Positions 1 through 7,399 of a stretch of 10,619 nucleotides of DNA are shown here, in pieces. The notes under the pieces were generated by a model. The model worked only from the letters and a program-made list of their open reading frames with translations. It was not told the DNA's origin and searched no databases. Within the stretch, counting starts at the first letter, position 1, and each line of letters begins with the position of its first letter. The DNA lies in assembly GCA_026982275.1 (NCBI GenBank), contig JALSHK010000431.1:1-10619 (forward strand), written 5' to 3'. Both the position numbers and the translations under genes were made by a program. Source of the DNA: Paracoccaceae bacterium (GTDB lineage Bacteria; Pseudomonadota; Alphaproteobacteria; Rhodobacterales; Rhodobacteraceae).

Positions 1-263
1 TCGTCGATAAATACACAAGCCACATCCCCTTGCGCTTGCCGCGCTTGAATCATGGTGAAAAGGTCACTATCGGGGCTGAACCAGTCAGAATCGGCATCAA
101 TGCCGATGCGGCTGGCGATTTTGCCTTTCCCTGCGCGATCATCGAGTCTGGCGGTGATCAGATAGGTCTGCATCCCGCCTTCGTTATAATTATAGGAAGC
201 CTGCAAAAGGATGGTGCTTTTGCCGGCATTCATGGTGGAGTAGTTGAAATATAATTTAGCCAT
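1..263 (-). CDS. tdk: Thymidine kinase, N-terminal part (cut by window edge)
   Basis: This is the first 87 codons of a thymidine kinase, the salvage enzyme that phosphorylates thymidine to dTMP with ATP in the cytoplasm. The protein begins MAKLYFNYSTMNAGKST, where the Walker A loop MNAGKST lies at about residues 11-17, and the visible part ends in a Walker B-like VFIDE at about 84-88. Both are hallmarks of the bacterial type II (TK1-like) family. The lasso domain and zinc-binding cysteines lie outside the window. The ATG at 263 was chosen because the family normally starts a few residues before the Walker A strand. No strong ribosome binding site is visible upstream. The gene starts 26 bases after the stop of the cell-wall hydrolase gene on the same strand, so the two may be co-transcribed. 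The family call is firm; completeness cannot be judged. Confidence 0.93.
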   Translation of the reverse strand, partial: MAKLYFNYSTMNAGKSTILLQASYNYNEGGMQTYLITARLDDRAGKGKIASRIGIDADSDWFSPDSDLFTMIQARQAQGDVACVFID

Positions 264-289
264 GGGGCAGATTTAGCAAAATATTTTAC

Positions 290-772
290 CTAGCGATAGA
301 AGATATTTCCGCCAAACCGCCCGCGTGGTGAAAGCGTGGCAAACCAGCCGGGCCGCATACTGGCTGCATGGAAAAACAACGCGCCATTGGTGATATCTTC
401 CCCTCGGTTTGTGAGTAACTCCATGGAGATGGCACGGGCCTGCGCGAGGGAGGACGGCTCGTTATATACATCATTGGGGATGCTGTCGCAGCGATAGCTG
501 AATTGGCAACTGCCGCGATAGCGCTGGTCGATCACGCCGCAAATACTGTCGGGAAAGCGCGGATCGGCGGCGCGATTCAGGATTACTTCGCCCACGGCGC
601 GCTCGCCTTCAATGGTGGTGCCACGTGCCTCGAAATAGAGCGCTTCGGAAAGGCAATCCAGATCGGCCCTGGAATAGACCGAACCGGCCAGCGTGCCGCT
701 TTGGGGCAGGCTTTGGGCACAGGCGGTAAGCAGGGCCAATAGCAATACTGTAATTCTGGATCGGATAGACAT
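290..772 (-). CDS. SleB/CwlJ-type cell wall hydrolase, probable lipoprotein
   Basis: This 160-residue protein resembles the Hydrolase_2 (SleB/CwlJ) family, which cleaves peptidoglycan glycan strands. The N-terminus has a short basic segment, a hydrophobic stretch and the lipobox LLTAC, with the lipidated cysteine at residue 18, so it is predicted to be an envelope lipoprotein. Family blocks appear in order: EALYFEARG at 43-51 (the Glu of EARG is the expected catalytic acid), VILNR at 63-67, CQFSYRCD at 89-96, GALFFHA at 130-136 and a FGGNIFY ending at about 153-159. The start at 772 is preferred over an upstream in-frame ATG at 859 because it places the signal sequence at the N-terminus and lies about 20 bases downstream of a promoter-like pair. 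In a non-sporulating organism the role is probably wall remodelling rather than germination. Family call confident; exact substrate unknown. Confidence 0.88.
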   Translation of the reverse strand: MSIRSRITVLLLALLTACAQSLPQSGTLAGSVYSRADLDCLSEALYFEARGTTIEGERAVGEVILNRAADPRFPDSICGVIDQRYRGSCQFSYRCDSIPNDVYNEPSSLAQARAISMELLTNRGEDITNGALFFHAASMRPGWFATLSPRGRFGGNIFYR

Positions 773-797
773 GTTTCTCGCCCGTATAATTTGGCAG

Positions 798-826
798 TAT
801 ATGGGGTTTATGGGCTGCAATGGCAA
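798..826 (-). promoter_or_regulatory. Possible promoter of the cell wall hydrolase gene
   Basis: On the minus strand TTGCCA (826-821) and CATATA (803-798) are separated by 17 bases. The predicted transcription start near 791 would give a leader of about 20 bases to the ATG at 772, which supports that start over the one at 859. Spacing and position are good but both hexamers are imperfect. Confidence 0.4.
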
Positions 827-859
827 GTTTGTGTCTGATAAGCAGGCGATTTGTCGCAA

Positions 860-969
860 GCCGGCCCAATGACAAGAGGGAGGCCGTGGTGGAATTGTTT
901 ATAGGGGAAAGGCTGTTTTTCCGGATAAAGCCATATTAGAGAGCGGCTCGCCGCCAGCCGGGAGAATAA
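860..969. other. Intergenic stretch with no gene seen
   Basis: Together with the flanking promoter and leader regions this forms the gene-poor stretch of about 430 bases between the divergent hydrolase and phosphate transporter genes. No convincing reading frame, tRNA or known RNA is seen here. A short 5-bp dyad (GGAAA/TTTCC) around 916-932 is the only local structure and is too weak to call a terminator. Confidence 0.5.
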
Positions 970-998
970 TTGAAATAAAATTAATATACATTTTATAG
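970..998 (+). promoter_or_regulatory. Possible promoter upstream of the phosphate transporter
   Basis: TTGAAA (970-975) and TTATAG (993-998) lie 17 bases apart in a strongly AT-rich patch that contrasts with its surroundings. The predicted start near 1005 would give a leader of about 200 bases to the ATG at 1204. The pair is reasonable but an AT-rich patch yields such matches easily. Confidence 0.4.
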
Positions 999-1029
999 CC
1001 GGTTAGCGGATTTTGCTGGCAAACCGGCT
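997..1029 (+). repeat. 8-bp perfect inverted repeat in the leader of the transporter gene
   Basis: AGCCGGTT (997-1004) is followed after 17 bases by its exact complement AACCGGCT (1022-1029). It overlaps the expected transcription start, so it may be an operator-like dyad or the first hairpin of the leader transcript. No T-run follows, so it is not a standard terminator. Confidence 0.5.
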
Positions 1030-1207
1030 TAAAGAAGCGCATGGTTTTGCCCGCGATAAAATACCGGAAACAGGAGATATTTTGCCCGATCTTGAAGCCG
1101 ACTGTCTTAACTATACGTTTCGTTTTGCCAAGGATGCCGGCAAGATTGTCATGGGGTGTTTTTGGAAAGATTGGCGGATTGATCTAAAACGGGAGACCAT
1201 AAAATGA
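1013..1207 (+). CDS. Doubtful small reading frame, 64 codons
   Basis: An open frame from a TTG codon at 1013 runs to a TGA that overlaps the ATG of the phosphate transporter gene in an ATGA arrangement. The product would be acidic in its middle, soluble and ends KDWRIDLKRETIK. I recognise no family. Against it: no ribosome binding site precedes the TTG, no ATG start exists near its beginning, and the proposed start lies inside the loop of an 8-bp inverted repeat. In favour: the exact ATGA overlap, which would allow translational coupling, and codon use not unlike its neighbours. It may be a leader peptide, a remnant of an older gene, or chance. Confidence 0.2.
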   Translation: MLANRLKEAHGFARDKIPETGDILPDLEADCLNYTFRFAKDAGKIVMGCFWKDWRIDLKRETIK

Positions 1208-2844
1208 GCGCTACGGAATCCCTTTTGCGGCTGATCGGCTCGGTCAGTTTGCTGCTCTGGGGCCTTTATATGGTTCGCACCGGTGTCACCCGCGCTTTTG
1301 GCTCGGAGCTGCACCGGCTTATCGGGAGGGCGGTGTCCAACCGGATATCGGCATTTCTGAGCGGTATTGGCGTGACGCTGATTGTGCAATCCTCCACCGC
1401 CACGGCGCTGATTATATCGTCTTTTGCGGCGCGGGGGGTGATCGCGCTGCCTGCCGCGCTGGCGGTGATGCTCGGGGCCGATATCGGCACTACGCTGGTG
1501 GCGCAGGTCCTTTCGTTCGATCTGAGCCTGATGCCCTATATTCTGGTGATGGTCGGGTTGGTTTTGCACGGGCCGAAGCGCAGCAGCAAAACCCGCCAGC
1601 TTGGCCGCGCGGTATTCGGGCTGGGGCTGATGCTTCTGGCGCTCTCGCTTATTGTGCAAAGCTCCGAGCCATTGCGAAATTCTGTTATATTGCAGGAGGT
1701 ATTTGCCTCGATCAGTTCCGAGCCGATGATTGCAATATTGCTCGCGGCGCTGCTGACATGGCTTTCCCATTCCAGCCTTGCGATTGTGCTATTGGTGATG
1801 AGCTTTGCGGTGGGCGGGGTTATCAGCATTGATCTGGCGTTTTTGCTGGTGATCGGCGCCAATGTCGGCGGGGTTATTCCGCCGATTGTCGCCACGCTTT
1901 CCGAGGGTGATCTGGCGCGCAGGGTGACCTTTGGCAATGCAGGCTTCAAAATTGCGGGGGCGATCCTGTTTGTGCCCTTTCTTGGCCTGATGCCCGATTT
2001 TCTCGGGCAGATTTCGACCGACCCGGCAAGGCTGGTGGTGAATTTCCATACGTTATTCAATTTTGCCCTGGCGATTGTTTTTGTGCCGGTAGTGCCGCTG
2101 GCGGCCAGGCTGTGGGAGCGGATTATTCCGCCAAGTTCCAGCAGCACCGACGATGACCAGCCCCGTTTTCTGGATGAAAATTCGATCAATACGCCGGTAT
2201 TGGCGCTGGCCTGCGCCACGCGCGAGGTGGGGCGCATGGCCGAAACGGTGGATACCATGCTGCGCGGGGTTTCGGAATGTTTGCGCAGTGATGATTATTC
2301 CAATGTGGACGAGTTGATCGAGCTGGATGACCGTGTCGATACCCTTTATGACGAGATCAAATCCTATGTAACACGGGTTTCGCGTCAGGAAGTAGATACG
2401 GCTGAAGGCGAGCGCGTGGTGGAAATTCTGATGTTCACCACCAATCTGGAACATATGGGCGATATTATCGAGAACCTGCTCGGCGCTTTGGTGCGGCGCT
2501 CCAAAAAGGAGATCAGCTTTTCCAAACAAGGGCTGGCGGACCTGCTGGAGCTGAACGACAAGCTGATTTCCAATCTCACATTGGCGATCAATATCTTTAA
2601 TTCCGGTGATGTGTCGCTGGCCAAGCAGCTGGTCAAGGAAAAAGCGCGGGTCAACAAGCTGCAGGGGGCCTTTGTGCAAAGCCATCTCGAACGGCTGAAA
2701 GACGGGCGGATCGAGAGCGTGGCAACCTCGAGCCTGCATATGGATGTGCTGCGGGACCAGCGCCGGATTCATTCGCATATAACTGCGGTTGCCTACCCGA
2801 TATTGGAGCGGGCCGGCAAGCTGCGCAAATCGCGGCTGAAATAG
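1204..2844 (+). CDS. Na+/phosphate cotransporter family protein with PhoU-like domain
   Basis: This 546-residue protein belongs to the NptA/YjbB-type Na/Pi cotransporter family, which moves inorganic phosphate across the inner membrane coupled to sodium. It carries two inverted Na_Pi_cotrans repeats. The first has QSSTATA at 62-68 and GADIGTT at 91-97; the second has the matching SHSSLA at about 188-193 and GANVGGV at 218-224. About eight to ten hydrophobic segments lie between residues 5 and 302. A linker rich in Ser, Asp and Pro (about 309-325) leads to a helical PhoU-like C-terminal domain (about 335-540), as in the longer bacterial members. The start is supported by GGGAG at 1191-1195, eight bases before the ATG. 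Length is normal and the gene looks intact. Whether it imports or exports phosphate cannot be told from sequence. The second QSS-type motif reads HSS, a conservative variant seen in the family. Confidence 0.9.
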   Translation: MSATESLLRLIGSVSLLLWGLYMVRTGVTRAFGSELHRLIGRAVSNRISAFLSGIGVTLIVQSSTATALIISSFAARGVIALPAALAVMLGADIGTTLVAQVLSFDLSLMPYILVMVGLVLHGPKRSSKTRQLGRAVFGLGLMLLALSLIVQSSEPLRNSVILQEVFASISSEPMIAILLAALLTWLSHSSLAIVLLVMSFAVGGVISIDLAFLLVIGANVGGVIPPIVATLSEGDLARRVTFGNAGFKIAGAILFVPFLGLMPDFLGQISTDPARLVVNFHTLFNFALAIVFVPVVPLAARLWERIIPPSSSSTDDDQPRFLDENSINTPVLALACATREVGRMAETVDTMLRGVSECLRSDDYSNVDELIELDDRVDTLYDEIKSYVTRVSRQEVDTAEGERVVEILMFTTNLEHMGDIIENLLGALVRRSKKEISFSKQGLADLLELNDKLISNLTLAINIFNSGDVSLAKQLVKEKARVNKLQGAFVQSHLERLKDGRIESVATSSLHMDVLRDQRRIHSHITAVAYPILERAGKLRKSRLK

Positions 2845-2877
2845 TGAAATTACTTTCGAGGTTTTGCAAATCGGGGC

Positions 2878-2906
2878 TTGCGGCGATGCACAAGAGCGAC
2901 TAAAAC
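2878..2906 (+). promoter_or_regulatory. Promoter of tRNA-Val
   Basis: TTGCGG (2878-2883), a 17-base spacer and TAAAAC (2901-2906) precede the tRNA. The same -10 hexamer and spacing occur before the tRNA-Asp pair, each followed by a GC-rich discriminator starting GC, a feature associated with growth-rate and stringent control of stable RNA promoters. The predicted start near 2913 leaves only about four leader bases before the mature tRNA. Confidence 0.65.
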
Positions 2907-3009
<103 letters not shown>

Positions 3010-3012
3010 CGA

Positions 3013-3044
3013 AGCGGAATCCGGAATCGGGGCTTCCGCTTTTC
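3013..3044 (+). terminator. Possible rho-independent terminator after tRNA-Val
   Basis: AGCGGAA (3013-3019) and TTCCGCT (3034-3040) form a 7-bp stem with a 14-base loop, followed by TTTC. An alternative shorter hairpin CGGAA/TTCCG (3022-3038) uses the same right arm. It sits between the convergent tRNA-Val and metal ATPase genes. The large loop and short T-run make it a weak call. Confidence 0.4.
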
Positions 3045-3048
3045 AGGG

Positions 3049-5133
3049 CTATCGCCGTGGCTTATAACCCAGCAGGCGCAGGGCGTTGAGCGTTACCAGC
3101 ACGGTGGCTCCGGTATCGGCCAGAATAGCCATCCAGAGCGAGGTGATGCCAAATAGTGTGGTCACCAGAAATACGGCTTTCAGTCCAAGCGCTATGGTGA
3201 TGTTCTGGTAGATATTTCTCATCGTTTCCTGCGAAAGATCCACCAGGGCCGGCACGTCTGAAACCTGCTCGTGCAGCAGCGCGGCATCGGCGGTTTCCAG
3301 CGCCACGTCGGTGCCGCCGCCCATGGCAATGCCGACATCGGCGCGGGCCAGCGCCGGGGCGTCGTTAATGCCGTCGCCCACCATAGCCACCCCGCCCTTT
3401 TCGCGCAGTCCTTCGATGATCCGGAGCTTGTCTTCGGGCATCAGCTCGGCTTGCACCTGCATCCCGAGCTGCGTGGCGAGGGCCTTGCCGGTGCGGGCAT
3501 TGTCGCCCGTTAGCATGATGGCGGAAATTCCCATGCGCTTCAGCGTTGCGATCGAAGAGGCGGCATCCTCTCGCAGCTCGTCGCGCATGGCGATGATGCC
3601 CAGCACCACGCCATCTGCCAGCACAGCAGCCACGGTTTTTCCGTCGGTCTCCAGGGCTTCGATCTGTGCGCTTTCATCGGGCGAAAGGGCCGTGATCTCG
3701 GCAGCATAGCGCGGCGAGGCCACGATCACATCCACCTTGCCCACCATGGCCCGCACCCCGCGCCCGCGCAGCGCTTCGGAATCCGTGGCGGCCTCCAGCT
3801 TCAGCCCCTCGGCTCGCGTGGTAATGGCTTCGGCCAGCGGATGCGAGGAGCCGGCCTCCACCGCCGCCGCCAAGGCCAGCATGGCGTTTTCACTGCCTTT
3901 GAAGGTCACGATATCGGTCACCTTCGGCGTGCCTTCCGACAGGGTTCCGGTTTTGTCAAAAGCCACGGTGCGCACCTTGCCGATCGCTTCCAGCACGGCA
4001 CCGCCTTTCATGAGCAGCCCTTGCCGCGCGCCGGTGGAAATGCCCGAGGTAATCGCCGCCGGCGTAGAAAGCACCAGCGCACAAGGGCAGCCGATCAGCA
4101 ATATCGCCAGCCCTTTATAGACCCAGGTGCCAAGATCCGCCCCGACCACAAGCGGCGGTAAAAAGGCGATCATCGCCGCCACCACTATCACACCGGGGGT
4201 ATAGTATTTGCTAAAGCGATCAATAAAACGGGCGGTCGGGGCCTTGGAGGCCTCGGCATCTTCCACCATCTGCAATATGCGCGAAATCATATTGTTTTCG
4301 GCAGCCTGCGTGACCTCCATCCGGATCAACCCATCGGTATTGATCGAACCGGCAAATACCGAATCGCCAACGCCCTTGTGGCGCGGCATCGATTCGCCTG
4401 TCACCGCCGCTTCGTCAATCGCGGTTTCGCCCATGGTCAGCATGCCATCCGCCGGCACGCGGCCACCGGGCCGCACTTCGATAATATCGCCCACATCCAG
4501 GCTGGAGGCCTCGACCTCGCTGACCTTGTCACCCACCACCAGATAGGCCGATTTGGGCACCAGATCCGCCAGCGCCTGCACCGAGGAGCGGGCCTTGGCC
4601 GCCGCCATCATTTCCAGCAATTCGCCGATCAAAAACAGGAATACCACCACCGAAGCCTCGGCGGCCTCGTCAATCACGATCGCGCCGATCACGGCGATCG
4701 TCACCAGCATTTCAATGGTAAAAGGCTGGCCCAGCCGCGCCGAGGCAAAGGCCTTGCGCGCCAGCGGCGCCAGCGCCAGAAGCGCGCCGGCGGCAAATAC
4801 ATAGCCCGCATAATCCGGCATCAGAAAGGAAAGCACCGTGGCCAGTGCAAGGATCAATCCCGATGCAATCACCAGCCGCCCCTTGCCGGTTTGCCACCAG
4901 CGCTTGGGGGCCTCGGCAGCCGCATTCTCCCGCACCTTATAGCCCAGCTTCTGGATCACCTTTTTTACGCTGGCGGCATTGCCACCCTTGCCGATATCCA
5001 GCTTCAGTTTCTGGTTGGTATAGTTAAGGGATACATTCTCCACCCCGGGCAGGGCACAGACCGCGCCTTCGATTTTACTGGTGCAGCTCGGGCAATCCAT
5101 GCCCTCTACTTGTAGTGTCAGTTGTTCGGCCAT
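3049..5133 (-). CDS. zntA: Zn/Cd/Pb-translocating P-type ATPase (ZntA type)
   Basis: This 694-residue inner-membrane pump belongs to the P1B heavy-metal ATPases, which use ATP to export divalent metals. In order it has one HMA domain with GMDCPSC at 11-17, the TGES actuator motif at 245-248, the membrane metal site CPC at 349-351, the phosphorylated DKTGT at 393-397, SSHPL with the nucleotide-binding HP at 431-432, and GDGINDAP at 586-593. Zn2+/Cd2+/Pb2+ specificity is inferred from CPCALVLSTP, from the Lys in the penultimate helix (K652) and from the Asp in LADTGATVLVTLNALRLL (D673), which match E. coli ZntA rather than copper pumps. The ATG at 5133 is preferred over an in-frame ATG at 5184: AGGAG lies six bases upstream, and the upstream codons overlap the promoter. 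No regulator gene is adjacent in this window. Length is normal. Confidence 0.95.
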   Translation of the reverse strand: MAEQLTLQVEGMDCPSCTSKIEGAVCALPGVENVSLNYTNQKLKLDIGKGGNAASVKKVIQKLGYKVRENAAAEAPKRWWQTGKGRLVIASGLILALATVLSFLMPDYAGYVFAAGALLALAPLARKAFASARLGQPFTIEMLVTIAVIGAIVIDEAAEASVVVFLFLIGELLEMMAAAKARSSVQALADLVPKSAYLVVGDKVSEVEASSLDVGDIIEVRPGGRVPADGMLTMGETAIDEAAVTGESMPRHKGVGDSVFAGSINTDGLIRMEVTQAAENNMISRILQMVEDAEASKAPTARFIDRFSKYYTPGVIVVAAMIAFLPPLVVGADLGTWVYKGLAILLIGCPCALVLSTPAAITSGISTGARQGLLMKGGAVLEAIGKVRTVAFDKTGTLSEGTPKVTDIVTFKGSENAMLALAAAVEAGSSHPLAEAITTRAEGLKLEAATDSEALRGRGVRAMVGKVDVIVASPRYAAEITALSPDESAQIEALETDGKTVAAVLADGVVLGIIAMRDELREDAASSIATLKRMGISAIMLTGDNARTGKALATQLGMQVQAELMPEDKLRIIEGLREKGGVAMVGDGINDAPALARADVGIAMGGGTDVALETADAALLHEQVSDVPALVDLSQETMRNIYQNITIALGLKAVFLVTTLFGITSLWMAILADTGATVLVTLNALRLLGYKPRR

Positions 5134-5169
5134 TTGCGGCTCCTGCCTATCTGTAATTTGATTCGGGCC

Positions 5170-5200
5170 ATTATGGAATCTCATGTCGCTAGAGCTTCAA
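5170..5200 (-). promoter_or_regulatory. Promoter of the metal ATPase with 19-base spacer (MerR-like)
   Basis: On the minus strand TTGAAG (5200-5195) and CATAAT (5175-5170) are separated by 19 bases. Over-long spacers of 19-20 bases are the signature of promoters activated by MerR-family metal sensors such as ZntR and CadR, which fits a ZntA-type gene. The spacer holds only a partial dyad (CTCTAG with ATGAG). The predicted start lies about 30 bases before the ATG at 5133. Confidence 0.5.
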
Positions 5201-5231
5201 GAAGTTTTTTTGTCGAGCGCGCGGGAAGCGC

Positions 5232-5260
5232 TTGACGCCCCCGCCCGCTGCCCCTAAAAC
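5232..5260 (+). promoter_or_regulatory. Promoter of the tRNA-Asp pair
   Basis: TTGACG (5232-5237), a 17-base spacer and TAAAAC (5255-5260) form a strong sigma-70-type promoter preceded by C as in many alphaproteobacterial promoters (CTTGAC). A GC-rich discriminator follows. The predicted start near 5267 gives a leader of about 35 bases that begins with a 6-bp hairpin, CAGAAG/CTTCTG, at 5271-5286. Confidence 0.7.
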
Positions 5261-5290
5261 GCGGCTAGGTCAGAAGCTTGCTTCTGGCAA

Positions 5291-5386
<96 letters not shown>

Positions 5387-5398
5387 ACACAAGATTGC

Positions 5399-5475
<77 letters not shown>

Positions 5476-5484
5476 ATTTTTATT

Positions 5485-5556
5485 TCTCACGGCTAGTTCG
5501 CTTACGCTCACGCCTCCGATGGGGCGGCAAACGGTTGCCGGCGTGCGGTCGCACGC
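5485..5556 (+). repeat. Structured intergenic repeat, copy 1
   Basis: The conserved core (5485-5541) matches copy 2 at nearly every base; differences are a T/A change and a small indel near 5502. It can fold as three adjacent hairpins: CGCCTC/GGGGCG around CGAT (5511-5526), CGGCAA/TTGCCG around ACGG (5525-5540, sharing two bases with the first), and GCGTGCG/CGCACGC around GT (5541-5556). It lies directly downstream of the tRNA-Asp pair. Function is unknown. Confidence 0.85.
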
Positions 5557-5577
5557 TTGGCCTGCGGCTTGTTCATA

Positions 5578-5648
5578 TCTCACGGCAAGTTCGCTGCGCT
5601 CACGCCTCCGATGGGGCGGCAAACGGTTGCCGGGGCATGGTCATGCCC
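5578..5648 (+). repeat. Structured intergenic repeat, copy 2
   Basis: The core (5578-5633) repeats copy 1 at a 92-93 base offset. Its final hairpin is GGGCATG/CATGCCC around GT (5633-5648): the same length, position and loop as in copy 1, but with four of seven base pairs different and all compensated. The sequence after the hairpin begins TTGG in both copies and then diverges. Confidence 0.85.
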
Positions 5649-5695
5649 TTGGGGGCTTTATCCCGGTGTTGTTTTTGCCGTTTTTTGCAGGCCGA

Positions 5696-5724
5696 TTGGC
5701 GGTTTTATCTGTGCAAAATTATGG
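5696..5724 (+). promoter_or_regulatory. Weak possible promoter of the GMC oxidoreductase
   Basis: TTGGCG (5696-5701) and TTATGG (5719-5724) are 17 bases apart, about 65 bases before the ATG at 5789. Both hexamers are poor. Read-through from the tRNA-Asp promoter is an alternative source of transcription. No BetI-like palindrome is seen. Confidence 0.25.
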
Positions 5725-5788
5725 CACCTGTGGCTTGATGCTCTTGGCAGGACGGCCTACGATTTGCCTAAATCATCAGGAGCGGCAC

Positions 5789-7375
5789 ATGCAGGCGGAT
5801 TTTATCATCATCGGGTCCGGCTCTGCGGGGGCGGCACTGGCTTATCGGCTCTCGGAATCGGGTAAGCACTCGGTTTTGGTGCTGGAGGCGGGGGGGAGTG
5901 ATATCGGCCCCTTTATCCAGATGCCCGCCGCGCTTTCCTACCCGATGAATATGAAACGCTATGATTGGGGCTTCAAAACCCGACCCGAGCCGCATCTCGG
6001 CGGGCGATCGCTCGTGACCCCGCGTGGTAGGGTTATCGGCGGTTCCTCCAGTATTAACGGCATGGTTTTTGTGCGTGGCAATGCCGAGGATTATAACCAT
6101 TGGGCCTCATTGGGTGCCACCGGCTGGGATTACGCCGGCGTGCTGCCCTATTTCAAGCGCATGGAGCATTGGCATGGCGGGCAGAGCGAGTGGCGCGGCG
6201 ATTCCGGCCCGCTGCACGTCACCCGTGGCCCGATGCGCAACCCTTTGCACAAGGCCTTCCTTGCGGCGGGGCAGCAGGCGGGCTTTCCTTATACCGAGGA
6301 TTATAACGGCGAATTTCAGGAGGGTTTTGGCCCGATGGAGATGACGGTCTGGAAGGGGCGGCGCTGGTCCACGGCCAATGCCTATCTCAAGCCCGCGCTG
6401 AAGCGGAAAAATTGTGAAATCCTGCGCTGCTTTGCCCGCAAGGTGGTTTTCAAAGATGGCCGCGCAGTGGGCGTGGAGATTGAGCGCGGCGGCAAGGTGC
6501 AGGTGGTGCGGGCCAACCGCGAGGTGATTATCTCCGCCAGCTCGATCAACACCCCCAAGATCCTGATGCTCTCGGGCATCGGCCCTGCCGCGCATCTGGC
6601 AGAGCATGGCATCGAGCTGGTGGCGGACCGCGCCGGTGTGGGGCAAAACCTGCAAGACCATCTGGAGCTTTATATCCAGCAGGCCTGCCTCCAGCCGATC
6701 ACGCTTTTCAAGCATTGGAACCTGTTTTCAAAGGCGATGATCGGGGCGAAATGGCTGTTTGCCAAGCGCGGGCTTGGCAGCTCGAACCAGTTTGAAACGG
6801 CGGCGTTTCTGCGTTCGCCGCAGGCGGATTATCCCGATATCCAGTATCATTTCATCCCCATCGCCGTGCGCTATGATGGCAAGGCCGCTGCCGAGGGCCA
6901 CGGCTTTCAAGCCCATGTCGGCCCGATGCGCTCCCCCTCAAGGGGCGCGGTGACGCTGGCCAGCGCCGACCCTGCAATCGCGCCCGAGATCCGCTTTAAC
7001 TATATGTCTGATCCGCAGGATTGGGCGGATTTCAGGCATTGCATCCGCCTTACACGCAATATTTTCGGGCAAGCGGCTTTTGCGCCCTTTGCGGGCAAAG
7101 AGATCCAGCCCGGCGCGGCGCTGCAATCGGATGACGAGCTGGATGGCTTTATCCGCGCGCATGCCGAGAGCGCCTTTCACCCTTGCGGCACGGCGCGCAT
7201 TGGCAGGGCGGATGATCCGCTGGCGGTGGTCGATCCGGTATGCAGGGTGATCGGGGTGCAGGGTTTGCGCGTGGCCGATAGCTCTATTTTTCCGCGCATC
7301 CCGAATGGCAACCTGAATGCCCCCAGCATTATGGTGGGTGAAAAAGCGGCGGATGTGATATTGTCCGGAATGTAG
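5789..7375 (+). CDS. GMC-family FAD-dependent oxidoreductase, choline dehydrogenase-like
   Basis: This 528-residue flavoprotein oxidises an alcohol group of a small substrate to an aldehyde. The dinucleotide-binding motif GSGSAG lies at 9-14 and the acidic ribose-binding residue in VLEAGGSD at 31-38. GMC signature 1 is GRVIGGSSSINGM at about 80-92, and signature 2 is SASSINTPKILMLSGIG at about 249-265. The catalytic pair is H464 in HPCGT and N510 in GNLNAP. The C-terminus closely resembles BetA, but family members also include long-chain and other alcohol dehydrogenases, so the substrate is open. No histidine stands at the GGSS site used for covalent FAD in choline oxidase. The start at 5789 has AGGAG six bases upstream; the longer frame from 5414 is rejected because it covers a tRNA and repeats. 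No betB or betI gene is adjacent. Confidence 0.92.
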   Translation: MQADFIIIGSGSAGAALAYRLSESGKHSVLVLEAGGSDIGPFIQMPAALSYPMNMKRYDWGFKTRPEPHLGGRSLVTPRGRVIGGSSSINGMVFVRGNAEDYNHWASLGATGWDYAGVLPYFKRMEHWHGGQSEWRGDSGPLHVTRGPMRNPLHKAFLAAGQQAGFPYTEDYNGEFQEGFGPMEMTVWKGRRWSTANAYLKPALKRKNCEILRCFARKVVFKDGRAVGVEIERGGKVQVVRANREVIISASSINTPKILMLSGIGPAAHLAEHGIELVADRAGVGQNLQDHLELYIQQACLQPITLFKHWNLFSKAMIGAKWLFAKRGLGSSNQFETAAFLRSPQADYPDIQYHFIPIAVRYDGKAAAEGHGFQAHVGPMRSPSRGAVTLASADPAIAPEIRFNYMSDPQDWADFRHCIRLTRNIFGQAAFAPFAGKEIQPGAALQSDDELDGFIRAHAESAFHPCGTARIGRADDPLAVVDPVCRVIGVQGLRVADSSIFPRIPNGNLNAPSIMVGEKAADVILSGM

Positions 7376-7399
7376 AGCGGATATTATGCCCGATAGCGC

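Noticed and set aside
30..254. 74-codon plus-strand frame over the thymidine kinase start
   Set aside because: The minus strand encodes clear thymidine kinase motifs in this stretch; the plus-strand product has none.
1102..1120. Possible Pho box near the phosphate transporter
   Set aside because: CTGTCTT resembles one PhoB half-site, but the expected second half 11 bases later does not match, and it lies downstream of the likely promoter.
1041..1187. Small ATG-started frame (48 codons) in the transporter leader
   Set aside because: No ribosome binding site; a very basic, low-plausibility product overlapping another doubtful frame.
2053..2778. 241-codon open frame antisense to the phosphate transporter gene
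   Set aside because: It is a shadow of the strongly supported transporter frame; the product is His/Gln-rich with no family features.
4378..5115. 245-codon open frame antisense to the metal ATPase
   Set aside because: The ATPase on the other strand has every family motif; the antisense product is His/Arg/Gln-rich, typical of reversed GC-rich coding DNA.
5271..5286. CAGAAG/CTTCTG hairpin as a terminator before tRNA-Asp
   Set aside because: It has only 6 pairs and no T-run, and it lies within the leader of a well-supported tRNA promoter; kept only as a leader hairpin.
5485..5648. CRISPR array
   Set aside because: There are only two repeat copies, which are longer than usual, with a single interval that itself forms a hairpin and no cas gene.
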